Below are positions 34,155 to 43,960 of a stretch of 61,160 nucleotides of DNA, piece by piece. Position 1 is the first letter of the stretch. Each line of letters opens with the position of its first letter. The notes beneath the pieces are model-generated. The model made no database searches and was not told the origin of the DNA. It saw nothing but the letters and a program-made list of their open reading frames with translations. The position numbers were made by a program, and so were the translations under genes. Origin of the DNA: Aigarchaeota archaeon (GTDB lineage Archaea > Thermoproteota > Nitrososphaeria_A > Caldarchaeales > Wolframiiraptoraceae); NCBI GenBank assembly GCA_025058515.1, contig JANXDW010000016.1, positions 1-61,160 of the forward strand. The letters run 5' to 3'.

Positions 34155-34676
34155 ATGCTAGAATTAGAGAATCCTATGAGAAAGATTAGGATAGAGAAGG
34201 TTGTAGTCAATTCTTCTATTGGTAAGAGTGGTCCAGTCCTTGAGAGAGCGGTAAAGATACTAGAATCTCTCACAGGTCAGAAACCAATAGTGAGAAAAGC
34301 GAAGAAGACCATAAAAGGCTTCGGGATACATCGTGGAGAACCAATAGCAGTAATGGTAACTCTAAGAAGAGATAAAGCTAGAGCCTTCTTAGCGAAAGCT
34401 CTAGCAGCCATAGGGTATAAGGTTAGAGAAGAAAGCTTCGATCAGCATGGAAATCTATCATTCGGTATTAAAGAACATCTAGATATTCCTGGAACAAAGT
34501 ACAATCCTGAACTTGGAGTGATCGGTATGGATGTCATCGTTCACGTATCGAGACCTGGGAGAAGAGTTATGCTTAGAAGGAGAGCTAAGTCAAAAGTAGG
34601 TAAGAAGCACCTAGTGACTAGAGAAGAATCTATGAAGTTCTTCCAAGAAGAATTCGGATTAAAGATTATCGAATGA
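34155..34676 (+). CDS. rpl5: Large ribosomal subunit protein uL5
   Basis: 173-residue ribosomal protein contacting 5S rRNA in the central protuberance. Archaeal features: MRKIRIEKVVVNSSIGKSG, LTGQKPIVRKAKKTIKGFGI and VSRPGRRVMLRRRAKSKVG. Normal length. In most archaea it is followed by uS14, uS8 and uL6; here it is last, and the next genes are convergent fumarase subunits. Confidence 0.97.
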   Translation: MLELENPMRKIRIEKVVVNSSIGKSGPVLERAVKILESLTGQKPIVRKAKKTIKGFGIHRGEPIAVMVTLRRDKARAFLAKALAAIGYKVREESFDQHGNLSFGIKEHLDIPGTKYNPELGVIGMDVIVHVSRPGRRVMLRRRAKSKVGKKHLVTREESMKFFQEEFGLKIIE

Positions 34677-34717
34677 TCTTTAAGATAAAATTTATAGAAG
34701 ATGGGTTGTTTATTCTT

Positions 34718-35314
34718 CTAGACTTCAGAGATACGTTCAATCTTGAAAGGTAAAGTTATCTCTCTATACTTCTTTACACCTTCTTCAAATATGTCTCCAC
34801 CGTAAATATCGTTTGCAACAATAACTGGGAAATCTTCTACTTGGAGCTCCATCACAGCTTCAGGACCGAGATCTTCATATGCTACTACTTTTGCACTCTT
34901 AATCTTCTTTGAGAGTAATGCTCCTACACCTCCAGTAGCTATAAAGTAGACTGCTTTATACTTCTTCAAAAGCTCGACTACACTCCAGCTTCTATACCCT
35001 TTACCGATAGTACCTTTCAGACCAATCTTTAGTAAAGGCTCCATGTAACTATCCATTCTTATAGATGTAGTTGGTCCAGCTGAGCCTATAACATATCCAG
35101 GCTTCGCAGGAGTTGGTCCAACATAATATATTACTTGACCTCTTAAATCTACTGGAAGCTTCTCACCTTTATTGATAGCCTCGACAAATCTTTTATGTGC
35201 TGCATCTCTCGCTGTATAGATCTTCCCACTAATTAGTACCTTATCACCTATCTTTAGCTCACTAAGTATTTCATCGCTTAGTGGTGGAGATATCTTCTTT
35301 GTCATAGTTCCCAC
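34718..35314 (-). CDS. fumB: Fumarate hydratase beta subunit (class I, Fe-S)
   Basis: 198-residue C-terminal-type subunit of the two-subunit class I fumarase/tartrate dehydratase, which hydrates fumarate to malate. Motifs: GKIYTARDAAHKRFVEAI, YYVGPTPAKPGYVIGSAGPTTS and the conserved lysine segment GKGYRSWSVVELLKKY. The start overlaps the alpha-subunit gene by 13 bases, so the two are translationally coupled. Confidence 0.93.
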   Translation of the reverse strand: MGTMTKKISPPLSDEILSELKIGDKVLISGKIYTARDAAHKRFVEAINKGEKLPVDLRGQVIYYVGPTPAKPGYVIGSAGPTTSIRMDSYMEPLLKIGLKGTIGKGYRSWSVVELLKKYKAVYFIATGGVGALLSKKIKSAKVVAYEDLGPEAVMELQVEDFPVIVANDIYGGDIFEEGVKKYREITLPFKIERISEV

Positions 35315-36147
35315 CTCCCTACTCTATGTGCATGGCAGTCTAGGTTTACTGCTAGTGGAAGTGCTCCTATATGGCATGGAGCAGTCTCGATCCTAACATC
35401 TAAAGCTGTTACACGACCTCCGAGACCTTGAGGACCTACACCAAGCTTATTTATCTCTTCAAGAAGCTCGAGCTCGAGTTTTGCATAGTTGGGGTCGGGA
35501 TGCCTAGAGCCCATCTTACGCATTAAAGCTTTCTTAGCAAGCCATCCAACAGTATCAAATGTTCCACCTATTCCAACTCCTACAACTATCGGTGGACAAG
35601 GGTTAGGTCCAGCTTCCACCACAGTCTTTAAAACAAATTCTTTTACACCTTTTACCCCTGCAGCAGGTGTAAGCATAGCTAACCTAGACATATTCTCTGC
35701 TCCAGTTCCCTTCGCCATGAAGGTTATCCTAAAGACGTCTCCAGGAACAAGCTCTACATGTATCATGGCCGGTGTATTATCTCCCGTATTAACTCGATTG
35801 AATAGAGGGTCTCTTACAACAGATTTCCTCAAGTATCCTTCTTTATAACCTCTTGAGACCCCCCTATTTATTGCATCGTACAAGCTTCCACCCTCGATCT
35901 TAACATCTTGCCCTATCTCTACATATACTATAGAGACTCCTGTATCTTGACAGATTGGAAGCTGTTCACGAGCAGCTAACTCAACGTTCTCGATAATCTG
36001 GTTTAAAACCTCTTTACCACTATCTGAAACCTCTCTCGATAAAGCATTCTTATAATACTCTTTCAAATCTTCATTTATAAAGTAGTTCACATTCATCGAG
36101 AGCCTTCTAATAGCTTCTTCAACATCTTCAACTCTAACGATCTTCAA
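35302..36147 (-). CDS. fumA: Fumarate hydratase alpha subunit (class I, Fe-S)
   Basis: 281-residue Fe-S subunit of class I fumarase. Cluster cysteines are seen in LPICQDTGVSIV, GPNPCPPIVVGVGIGG and ETAPCHIGALPLAV. The length is normal for the archaeal split form. First gene of the pair with the beta subunit; no Shine-Dalgarno is obvious before ATG 36147. A tartrate dehydratase activity cannot be excluded from sequence. Confidence 0.94.
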   Translation of the reverse strand: MKIVRVEDVEEAIRRLSMNVNYFINEDLKEYYKNALSREVSDSGKEVLNQIIENVELAAREQLPICQDTGVSIVYVEIGQDVKIEGGSLYDAINRGVSRGYKEGYLRKSVVRDPLFNRVNTGDNTPAMIHVELVPGDVFRITFMAKGTGAENMSRLAMLTPAAGVKGVKEFVLKTVVEAGPNPCPPIVVGVGIGGTFDTVGWLAKKALMRKMGSRHPDPNYAKLELELLEEINKLGVGPQGLGGRVTALDVRIETAPCHIGALPLAVNLDCHAHRVGRWEL

Positions 36148-36252
36148 GAAAACTCACAAATCTATAAGATAATCACTAATTGAAAAGTATTTCTCTATTT
36201 CTTCTATTTTTCAAATAGATTGTTCAATTATGTGATGTAATGAGATGAAGTA

Positions 36253-37476
36253 TTAGAGGGAAGAAAGTAGGATTGGCTCAGGATTAAAATCTTTTAGTGA
36301 AGAGATCTTCTTCAACTTCTCTACTACGTTCTTCCTTATCTCAGTGTAAGGTTTAACCTCTCTAACTAGTTTACCATTAATAATTAATGGTTTCAAGAGA
36401 GGTTCAACAGCCTCTCCACATGATGGGCATTTATCCAAATACTTGTTGGACGGTGTTATAGTATCGTGGAACTCTGGACATCTATATACTTGCTTTCTAC
36501 CTGGAAGCTTTCCTCTCTTCGATATCTGCCTCCCCATAACTTCTACTATATCAAGTGCTAAATCTATTGAAGGTGGGAATGTTATCGATGTACCAACTCC
36601 AAACCCATCTACAACATCTCTAAGCTCTTCTACTTCCTCCTCATCCAACCCTCCACTAACATAGATCTTAACATTTTTATAACCTGAGATATCTAAAGCC
36701 CACCTAGATTCAAGTACTATCCTCCTCATATCTCCTCTCCTCGAACCAGGTGTATCGAACCTAACACCTTGTAATCTATCTCCCAATGCTTCAGCAGCTT
36801 TCAATGCTTCAAACCTCTCATCAGAGAATGTATCGCATAAAGCTATCCTCGGAACATCTTCAGGCATATATTTATCGAATGATTTCCATGCTGTAACTTG
36901 GTCTCCAGCAGTCAAGATTAAAGCGTGCGGCATAGTTCCAGTTGGAGGTACTCCTAGAATCTTTGCACCTATCACTCCTGAGACAGCGTCGCATCCACCT
37001 AGATATGCGTACTTATCAACCATGGGGGAGATAGCGGGATGGACGCATCTTATCCCAAAAAATAGAACTCTCTTATCTCCAGCCTTAATCTTTATTCTAG
37101 CTGCTTTAGTTGAGATACTAGATGCATGTCTTACTATACCTAGTAAGCTGGATTCATATACTCCGAACTCAGTGTATCTACCTTCTATCGCCATAACCGG
37201 TTCGTAAACTCTGAAAACCTCCCCCTCATCCATACTGTAGACGTTAACATTCCTACCTTCAAGTAATGTAGCGGACTCTAATATCCCTGTTACGATAGCC
37301 CATTGATATCCTCTCGGTAGAGAGTAAGCATGTACTTCAGCGTAGACTTCTTTATCCATCCCAGTCTTCTCAATAACCTCTCTACTTCTTACAAAGTAAA
37401 TATCGGTTGATTCTCCTCTAAGGATCTCTTCTTCACTAGCAATAGAGAGACGTCTCGTATAAACACCCCCAACCAC
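36253..37476 (-). CDS. pncB: Nicotinate phosphoribosyltransferase
   Basis: 407-residue enzyme converting nicotinate and PRPP to nicotinate mononucleotide in NAD salvage. Family features: the phosphoribosyl-site strands RGDMRRIVL, IYVSGGLDEEEVEEL and GVGTSITFPPS. The C-terminal ~80 residues include a zinc-ribbon-like CPEFHD...CPSCGEAVEP, as in archaeal relatives. The nicotinamidase gene lies 67 bp upstream on the same strand, giving a complete nicotinamide-to-NaMN pair. Confidence 0.92.
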   Translation of the reverse strand: MVGGVYTRRLSIASEEEILRGESTDIYFVRSREVIEKTGMDKEVYAEVHAYSLPRGYQWAIVTGILESATLLEGRNVNVYSMDEGEVFRVYEPVMAIEGRYTEFGVYESSLLGIVRHASSISTKAARIKIKAGDKRVLFFGIRCVHPAISPMVDKYAYLGGCDAVSGVIGAKILGVPPTGTMPHALILTAGDQVTAWKSFDKYMPEDVPRIALCDTFSDERFEALKAAEALGDRLQGVRFDTPGSRRGDMRRIVLESRWALDISGYKNVKIYVSGGLDEEEVEELRDVVDGFGVGTSITFPPSIDLALDIVEVMGRQISKRGKLPGRKQVYRCPEFHDTITPSNKYLDKCPSCGEAVEPLLKPLIINGKLVREVKPYTEIRKNVVEKLKKISSLKDFNPEPILLSSL

Positions 37477-37543
37477 TCATACGCTATCTAGTGATTATTC
37501 AACTTTTTGGAGAATAAAATCAGACTTATATGGAAACCTAATA

Positions 37544-38158
37544 CTAGATGAAGTTTACAAGATCTGAGGTAGTCAACACCCCTCTATAGAGAAATGTTAC
37601 TTGTCTTAGTGTAGAAATGTAGTCGAATTCATTTAGAGCAGAGATACAGTCTATGGGGATAAATATCTTATATCCTCTTAGAGCTGCGCTCCCAGCCGTG
37701 TGGAGGACGCAGATATTAGCTACAGTACCAGATACTACTAAATTCTCTACCTTCTTTCTTCTAAGAACATCATCTAAAAAAGTTCCGTAAAACCCATCGT
37801 ATCCTAACTTCTTGATCAGTATCTCATCTCCTCTAGGTTTAAGCTCGTCTATTATTTCCGCCTCCCATGTGCCTGCGACAGCGTGCTTCCCCCATATACT
37901 GAACTCTGGATCATCTTCTGGATGCCAATCTTGAGTATAGAGGACTAGAACTCTTCTTGAACGAGCTTTCTCTAATAGATTCTTCACTGAGTTTATCGTC
38001 TTCCTAGATTCTGGAACAAATAGGCTTCCCTTCTCATGTGCGAAAGCATTCTGCATATCTACGATTATCAGAGCAGACTTAGAAGAATCTAGATCCACTG
38101 GTTTAACCTCAAACTTCTCAGGGATCTTTACAATTTCAGGAAATAATTTGCTCATCAT
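37544..38158 (-). CDS. pncA: Nicotinamidase/isochorismatase family hydrolase
   Basis: 204-residue cysteine hydrolase. Catalytic triad candidates: Asp in LIIVDMQNAF, Lys in ILIKKLGYDGFYGT, Cys in GTVANICVLHTA; metal-site residues in DWHPEDD and H of GKHAVAGTWEAEI. These match nicotinamidase, which makes nicotinate, the substrate of the downstream pncB product. Two adjacent ATGs (38158 and 38155) are possible starts. Confidence 0.88.
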   Translation of the reverse strand: MMSKLFPEIVKIPEKFEVKPVDLDSSKSALIIVDMQNAFAHEKGSLFVPESRKTINSVKNLLEKARSRRVLVLYTQDWHPEDDPEFSIWGKHAVAGTWEAEIIDELKPRGDEILIKKLGYDGFYGTFLDDVLRRKKVENLVVSGTVANICVLHTAGSAALRGYKIFIPIDCISALNEFDYISTLRQVTFLYRGVLTTSDLVNFI

Positions 38159-38272
38159 AAGATAGATAAAATAAACTAAATTTTTAAAGTTTTGCCTAAT
38201 ACATAGATTTTATAGAGTCCTTAGTTCTTTTCTCTGTTAAACAAGATTATTAGAGAAGATTATATCTATTCT

Positions 38273-39415
38273 TTACATTATCGCTCTCACGAGTTTTACT
38301 GCGAATATTGGATGTGAAGCTAGTTTTCTAGCTACTCTCATTACGTCTAGACCATTGGCTAAATCTAGTATATCTTGATCACTTAACACATCTGCAAGTA
38401 TATTCAGTTCATCATCACTCATCTTCTCTAGAGCTCTCATAACCTTCAAGCTCTTATTTATCCTATCTATCCACGGCTTATACAAATTATAGAACTCGCT
38501 CAATCTCTCTCTAGAAGTATCTCCTTCTTGAGATGCTTCTCCTAAAACTTTACCTGCTAAGAGCCCAGCAGCTATAGATGAGTGTATCCCTGCACCTGTT
38601 AAGGGAATAACTGTTCCTGCAGCATCCCCTATAATTATCACTTTATCTCTTACTAGTTCAGAGATCAATCCGCCTACTGGAACGGGTGCACCTCTATAAT
38701 CTATTATCTGAGCTTTACCAAATTCATTGCTAAATCTTTTAATGAACATATCTAGATACTCTTTTGCAGATGCTCCTCTAACACCTATACCTACCTCGGC
38801 AACCCTCTCACTGTATGGAAAGATCCATGCATACCCTCTCGGAGCTACTTTATTTCCAAGAAAGAATCTTACAGCATCTGGATACTCTACGTTACAGTTA
38901 ACCAGTACGTATTGGATAGTTGGAATAGGTTCAGACTTCTCAATTATCCCTAAGCTTCTAGCAGTAGTTGAGTTGTAACCATCTGCTCCAACGATAGTTA
39001 AGGCATGGTACTCTCCCCTATTCGTCTTAACCTTAACATGGTCTCCCTCGATCTTAACGTCTAGAACTTCTTCCCTAACATGTATCTCTGCTCCATACTC
39101 TGCAGCCTGTGCAGCTATAGCTTGTATAAGCTTAGACTTATCTATAAGAAATCCTATCCTATCTATCTTCACATATCTTAGATTTGGAGCATATACTAGT
39201 GCATAAGCTCGATTTAGGACTATGCTTGGATCAGGCTTGACCTCAGCTGTCTGTAGAGTCTCTTGACTACAAGCTTGACCGCAAGGTTTATTCGCCATAA
39301 TAGTGGGAGCCCTCTCTAATAGAAGTGTCTTTGCACCCGTCTTAGCCGATCCTTTAGCAGCTGAAACACCTGCAGGCCCACCGCCAACAATGATTACATC
39401 GTACCTACCGAGCAT
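38273..39415 (-). CDS. Geranylgeranyl reductase family flavoprotein
   Basis: 380-residue FAD protein likely to saturate the isoprenoid chains of archaeal membrane lipids. FAD-binding VGGGPAGVSAAKGSAKTGAKT at residue 11, the family signature GYAWIFPYSERVAEVGIGV near 195, and the second FAD motif VIIIGDAAGTVIPLTGAGIHSS near 265. PCGQACSQETLQ near 44 resembles the redox-active cysteine region of these reductases. Normal length; monocistronic. Confidence 0.92.
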   Translation of the reverse strand: MLGRYDVIIVGGGPAGVSAAKGSAKTGAKTLLLERAPTIMANKPCGQACSQETLQTAEVKPDPSIVLNRAYALVYAPNLRYVKIDRIGFLIDKSKLIQAIAAQAAEYGAEIHVREEVLDVKIEGDHVKVKTNRGEYHALTIVGADGYNSTTARSLGIIEKSEPIPTIQYVLVNCNVEYPDAVRFFLGNKVAPRGYAWIFPYSERVAEVGIGVRGASAKEYLDMFIKRFSNEFGKAQIIDYRGAPVPVGGLISELVRDKVIIIGDAAGTVIPLTGAGIHSSIAAGLLAGKVLGEASQEGDTSRERLSEFYNLYKPWIDRINKSLKVMRALEKMSDDELNILADVLSDQDILDLANGLDVMRVARKLASHPIFAVKLVRAIM

Positions 39416-39559
39416 GATCTATTACTGAAATGATCTAGTTATAAGTATTCCCCAATTTTTACGTTGTGGAAAAGTGATGGATATTATGGAAACTATACTC
39501 GTTCTCACTAAACTCTAGAAAATATACATAAGTTATATTTTCAATACTTCAGTTTAAGA

Positions 39560-40441
39560 TCACTCTTTAATGGATACTACTTGATTTCTTATTGCACCTA
39601 TCTTCTCTATCCATACCTCTACCACATCCCCTTCTTTTAGTAATCCGCCCTCTCTCCAGTATCCTACACCTGCAGGCGTTCCAGTAGATATTATATCTCC
39701 TGGCTCAAGAGTCATTATCTGACTTATACGTGAAATTATCTCAGGGATCTTGAAGATCATGTTAGATGTACTCGAGTTCTGCCTAATCTCTTTATCGACT
39801 CTAGTAATTATCCTTAAGTTATGTGGGTCTTCTATCTCTTCTCTTCCAACTATCCATGGGCCTGAAGGTGCAAATGTATCAAAACATTTACTCATCATCC
39901 AACCATGCCATAAACCATTTCTATACTGCATATCTCTAGCTGTAACATCATTGAATACAGTATATCCGAAGATATAGTACATGGCCTCTGAAGGCTCGAT
40001 ATTCTTAGCTCTTTCACCAATGATTACAGCAAGCTCTCCTTCATAATCCAGTTTCTCAACAATCTTTGGTTTAACTATGGAGTCGAATGGTCCTACCAAT
40101 GCTGTCGGCGGCTTCAAGAAGAAGACTATTTCTTCAGGAGTTTTTAAACCAACCTCTTCAACATGGTCTATGTAGTTTAATGCAATACATATAATCTTTC
40201 TAGCATCTTTGATAGGAGGTTCAATATGTACAGAAGATATAGATACTCTCTCTAGGTTTACACTAGTTAAAGATGCATTGATGAGCTCTCTCAACTCCAT
40301 ATCAGGTAAAAGTTTCTTGATATCTCTAGGTATCTTCTCTCTAAGAACTTCTTCAACAAAATACCTTGGAACAAATTCACGTTTATTAACCATGAATCCA
40401 TAGTCGGTTTCTTCTTCAACACTGTAATTTATTATCCTCAT
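39560..40441 (-). CDS. Fumarylacetoacetate hydrolase family protein
   Basis: 293-residue FAH-superfamily enzyme, acting as hydrolase, decarboxylase or isomerase on acyl-pyruvate-type substrates. N-terminal cap domain (~80 residues) followed by the catalytic domain: metal ligands in LDYEGELAVIIGERAKNI and FGYTVFNDVTARDMQ, then GIxSTGTPAGVGY-like DIISTGTPAGVGYWREGG. Substrate not predictable. Next to no pathway genes. Confidence 0.92.
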   Translation of the reverse strand: MRIINYSVEEETDYGFMVNKREFVPRYFVEEVLREKIPRDIKKLLPDMELRELINASLTSVNLERVSISSVHIEPPIKDARKIICIALNYIDHVEEVGLKTPEEIVFFLKPPTALVGPFDSIVKPKIVEKLDYEGELAVIIGERAKNIEPSEAMYYIFGYTVFNDVTARDMQYRNGLWHGWMMSKCFDTFAPSGPWIVGREEIEDPHNLRIITRVDKEIRQNSSTSNMIFKIPEIISRISQIMTLEPGDIISTGTPAGVGYWREGGLLKEGDVVEVWIEKIGAIRNQVVSIKE

Positions 40442-40510
40442 CCCCTTTCTCCTTCACACAGACAACGTTAATCTATATTTTCTTCAAATATATTTACCTT
40501 AACGGGAAAT

Positions 40511-41641
40511 ATGTTATCTGAAATATTCATTTTTTTAGATGTGATCTCTATTGGAGTTCTATCTTATTGGATAATCATCCATCACCTCGAGTTTAAGAGA
40601 TTACCAAAATTAATGGTTGACAGCTCTTTCTCAACTGAGAAGATCTCCATAATAATACCAACTAGGAATGAAGCTAAGAATGTAAGAAGCTGTCTTGATA
40701 GTATAGTTAAGCAGAAGGGTGTTTCTTCTCAAATAATAGTCGTGGATGATTCATCAATAGATGAAACGAGAAGTATTGTTAAGCAGTACGCAGAAAAGTA
40801 TGGAGTTGAGTTATTGGAGTCGGATAGTCTTAATTCAAAGATGGGTGGTAAGAGCTGGTTATGCTACCAGGGATCTATTCGAGCGGTTAATGATGTTATG
40901 CTATTTTTAGATGCTGATACGGTCTTGATGAAAGAAGATGTCCTAAAGAGAAGTATTAAAACTCTCAAATCTCAAGATCTAGATTTCTTATCCATATTTC
41001 CAAGATTCGATATGAGGAGTGTATGGACTCGGTTAATCTATCCTCTCTACATCAACACCATAGTCTTGCTAGAGCCTTTCAGTAAAGTGAATAGAGAACA
41101 CTCCAAGAAGTGTTTCTTGGTAGGAGCATTCGCATTATTTAGAAAGAATGTATACGAGAGAGTAGGTGGTCACATGATCGTAGTAAATGAGATCCTTGAA
41201 GATAAGATACTCGGAGAAAAAGTTAGAGAAAAGAATTATAGGTTTAAGCTGTTTAATGGAGATGATTTGGTAGCGACTAGAATAGAAGATGGTATTAGAG
41301 ATTTGTGGAATGCTACGATTAGATTCATAGCTGGATTAAATCATAGAGTTATCGTAACAATCTTCCTCCTCATCTTCTATTTACTGGTCTTCTTGATACC
41401 GATTGCCTCACTGATATTCTTACCAAGCTCTCTCAAAGCATTTGCATTAATTCCTATAACTCTCAGCATAATGTTGAATGCTTTAGAGATGAGTAGAAAT
41501 AAAGTCAACCCAGTATTTGCTTTAGGATATATCATAGCTGTAGTGATTCTAGTCAGTATACTGCTTTACATTATGGTGTGCTTTCTCAAGAGGAGATTGA
41601 TCTTTAGGTGGAAGGGTAGAGAATATATTGTTAAGTTTTAG
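40511..41641 (+). CDS. Membrane glycosyltransferase family 2
   Basis: 376-residue protein with one N-terminal helix, a cytoplasmic GT-A domain and three or four C-terminal helices. GT-A features: ISIIIPTRNEAKNVRSCLDS, VVDDSSIDETR, and the DXD motif FLDADTVL; acceptor-site EDKILGEKVREKNY. Similar in layout to CrtQ-type and dolichyl-phosphate sugar transferases. Its end overlaps the convergent methyltransferase gene by 11 bases. Likely role in cell-surface glycan or lipid glycosylation. Confidence 0.88.
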   Translation: MLSEIFIFLDVISIGVLSYWIIIHHLEFKRLPKLMVDSSFSTEKISIIIPTRNEAKNVRSCLDSIVKQKGVSSQIIVVDDSSIDETRSIVKQYAEKYGVELLESDSLNSKMGGKSWLCYQGSIRAVNDVMLFLDADTVLMKEDVLKRSIKTLKSQDLDFLSIFPRFDMRSVWTRLIYPLYINTIVLLEPFSKVNREHSKKCFLVGAFALFRKNVYERVGGHMIVVNEILEDKILGEKVREKNYRFKLFNGDDLVATRIEDGIRDLWNATIRFIAGLNHRVIVTIFLLIFYLLVFLIPIASLIFLPSSLKAFALIPITLSIMLNALEMSRNKVNPVFALGYIIAVVILVSILLYIMVCFLKRRLIFRWKGREYIVKF

Positions 41642-42788
41642 ATAAGATTATTATGCTCTCCCGTGCTTCACCGATCTTTATCACTCTCTTCACTGTTGCA
41701 ACTCTCTTATTTACTGCGATTATTCTATCTACTCTAAATCCTACTCTCTCAGCGAGATCTGCAAGTAATATATCTGATTCAACTATTCTATCTGGGAAGA
41801 CCCCGCCTGCAACAACTATTACAGCTTTCCCCTTCTTCTTTAACACTCGATAAATCTCTTCAAGTACAAGCTTCATATCGTAGAAATATGCTTTAGCAGC
41901 TTCAGGAAGATTCAGTTCTGGAAACTGGTCGATTATATTTTTAGGGTTTAACCCAATATATGATCTAACTGGGTCAACTTTAACATCTCCGAAGAATAGT
42001 TCATACTCTATTGCATATACTTTGGTGTACTCTATCTTATTCAGGTATGGTGGAGAAGTTATCACTGCATTAAATGATTCATCTTCTAAAAAGTGCATCT
42101 TTCTAGCATCTCCAAGATATACCTCTACAGTGCATGGCTTGAGATCTATCTTCTTCAAGTCTCTAATCATCTTCTTAACTACTCTCTTGAAGAATCTTCT
42201 AAAAGGTGGAACATGCTTCTTTACTACTTTCAATACTGCTCCATCTTTGTAAGCATAAGAAACTTTCATAGCAGAATTCATCAATGCTAAGGTAAAGAAG
42301 TTTCTAATTACCGGGTCTTCTATTTTTCTAATCTCTTCTCTAAAGAAGATTATATCTTCTAGTGAAGGTTTTGAGAAGAATTTTTTAGTAAATTTACTTA
42401 CTTGGCTTAAGTTAGGTTTCTCGAATTTTTTCTCAAAAACCTCTCGAGCAGTGTCTTTCAGTTTTTGTATATCGTAGTCTGCTGTTTTCACTTGAGAGAC
42501 GAAGACCGCGAGTGGTGCAGCATCTATACCTACAGAGGGTATTCCTACTTCTTTACATGTGAGTAGAGTTGTCCCAGAACCTACAAATGGGTCTAAAACT
42601 CTACAATTAGTTTTGAGCTTGAGTAGATTGATCATTGAGTAGACGAAGTCTCTTGAGAAGCCTTCTTTGAAGTAGAACCAAGAGTGTACTGGTAGATTCT
42701 TATTTGGGATAAATGTAACTAGTTTACTCCAATCCCACCGTTCTTCAATTACCCACTTCTTAGTAATATGCGTCTTCACCGTATTCAC
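41631..42788 (-). CDS. Orphan DNA methyltransferase (beta-class, SPPY)
   Basis: 385-residue SAM-dependent methyltransferase. SAM-binding motif RVLDPFVGSGTTLLTCKEV near residue 85 is followed far downstream by catalytic TSPPYLNKIEYTKVY near 245. The SPPY tetrapeptide is usual for N4-cytosine or some N6-adenine DNA methyltransferases. The DPF-type motif before SPPY may be the archaeal solitary arrangement or part of a permuted order. No restriction endonuclease gene is adjacent, so it is probably solitary. An RNA substrate is an alternative. Follows the Lrp gene with 17 bp between. Confidence 0.82.
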   Translation of the reverse strand: MNTVKTHITKKWVIEERWDWSKLVTFIPNKNLPVHSWFYFKEGFSRDFVYSMINLLKLKTNCRVLDPFVGSGTTLLTCKEVGIPSVGIDAAPLAVFVSQVKTADYDIQKLKDTAREVFEKKFEKPNLSQVSKFTKKFFSKPSLEDIIFFREEIRKIEDPVIRNFFTLALMNSAMKVSYAYKDGAVLKVVKKHVPPFRRFFKRVVKKMIRDLKKIDLKPCTVEVYLGDARKMHFLEDESFNAVITSPPYLNKIEYTKVYAIEYELFFGDVKVDPVRSYIGLNPKNIIDQFPELNLPEAAKAYFYDMKLVLEEIYRVLKKKGKAVIVVAGGVFPDRIVESDILLADLAERVGFRVDRIIAVNKRVATVKRVIKIGEARESIIILSKT

Positions 42789-42805
42789 TTCAGTCTCAAA
42801 TTTTT

Positions 42806-43288
42806 CTACTTAATTCTTCTAAGAATTACAGCGGTCTCAGTAGCGCTTACCCCTTCAATTCTTCTTATCTCATCTATACACTTATTCAGTTCAGATATAT
42901 TTTTAGCAGAGATCAATGCTACTGCATCTATCCTTCCAGTTAATTCATATACTGTATCGACGGATTCTATTTCAGCTATTTTTTGTGGTATGTCTCTTGT
43001 ATGTCCACTCTTCTCAAAAAATATGAATGAGATCGCATTAACTACGAAATCTTTATTTATCTCAACTGTAAACTTCTTTATTATCCCTTTTTCTTGCATT
43101 AGTTTAACTCTTCTTCTTACAGCTCCTTCAGACAATCCTAAAGCTTTACCGATCTCAACAAATGGTTTTCTCCCATCTTTCTTCAAGATCTCTAAAATCT
43201 TTAAATCAATAGAATCCAGTGTTCCCCATTTCGGCAACATTCTATATTTAAAGATGCTTAGATGATTAAAAACTTTACGAATATTCAT
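42806..43288 (-). CDS. Lrp/AsnC family transcriptional regulator
   Basis: 160-residue DNA-binding regulator. Winged HTH: LDSIDLKILEILKKDGRKPFV then EIGKALGLSEGAVRRRVKLM, followed by the ligand-sensing RAM domain (ESVDTVYELTGRIDAVALIS). Translation may begin at ATG 43288 or at the internal ATG 43240 (MLPKWGTLDS), which fits the family better. Upstream of the methyltransferase gene on the same strand, possibly cotranscribed. Ligand unknown. Confidence 0.92.
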   Translation of the reverse strand: MNIRKVFNHLSIFKYRMLPKWGTLDSIDLKILEILKKDGRKPFVEIGKALGLSEGAVRRRVKLMQEKGIIKKFTVEINKDFVVNAISFIFFEKSGHTRDIPQKIAEIESVDTVYELTGRIDAVALISAKNISELNKCIDEIRRIEGVSATETAVILRRIK

Positions 43289-43393
43289 CTATACTATACG
43301 AAGAGCGAATATAATATATAAGGAGAGGGCTTAAAAATACTTACTAAAAATTTAAAATGAAAATATAATTGGAGAATGTTATTTAGGAGATCC

Positions 43394-43741
<348 letters not shown>

Positions 43742-43750
43742 TTATTAAAC

Positions 43751-43760
43751 GGTATATATG
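43751..43760 (-). promoter_or_regulatory. TATA box of zinc ferredoxin gene
   Basis: catatatacc on the minus strand, 25-34 bp before the GTG start at 43726, consistent with leaderless transcription. Confidence 0.6.
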
Positions 43761-43960
43761 GTTATCTCTTCTAATCATAATTAGAAAAGTTATGAAGTTA
43801 TTTTAAAGTAAAGTTCTCTAAAATCATCTTCTTAGCAAAAGAGTAAAAGATCATCTAAGGTTGTTAAGGCTTTCATCTAGTTTTTATATCTTCTCATTTT
43901 ATACAGATACCTAAGAGCTTTATAGCGGATCAAAGTCTCTATAGAAAGGGGTGTATATTA

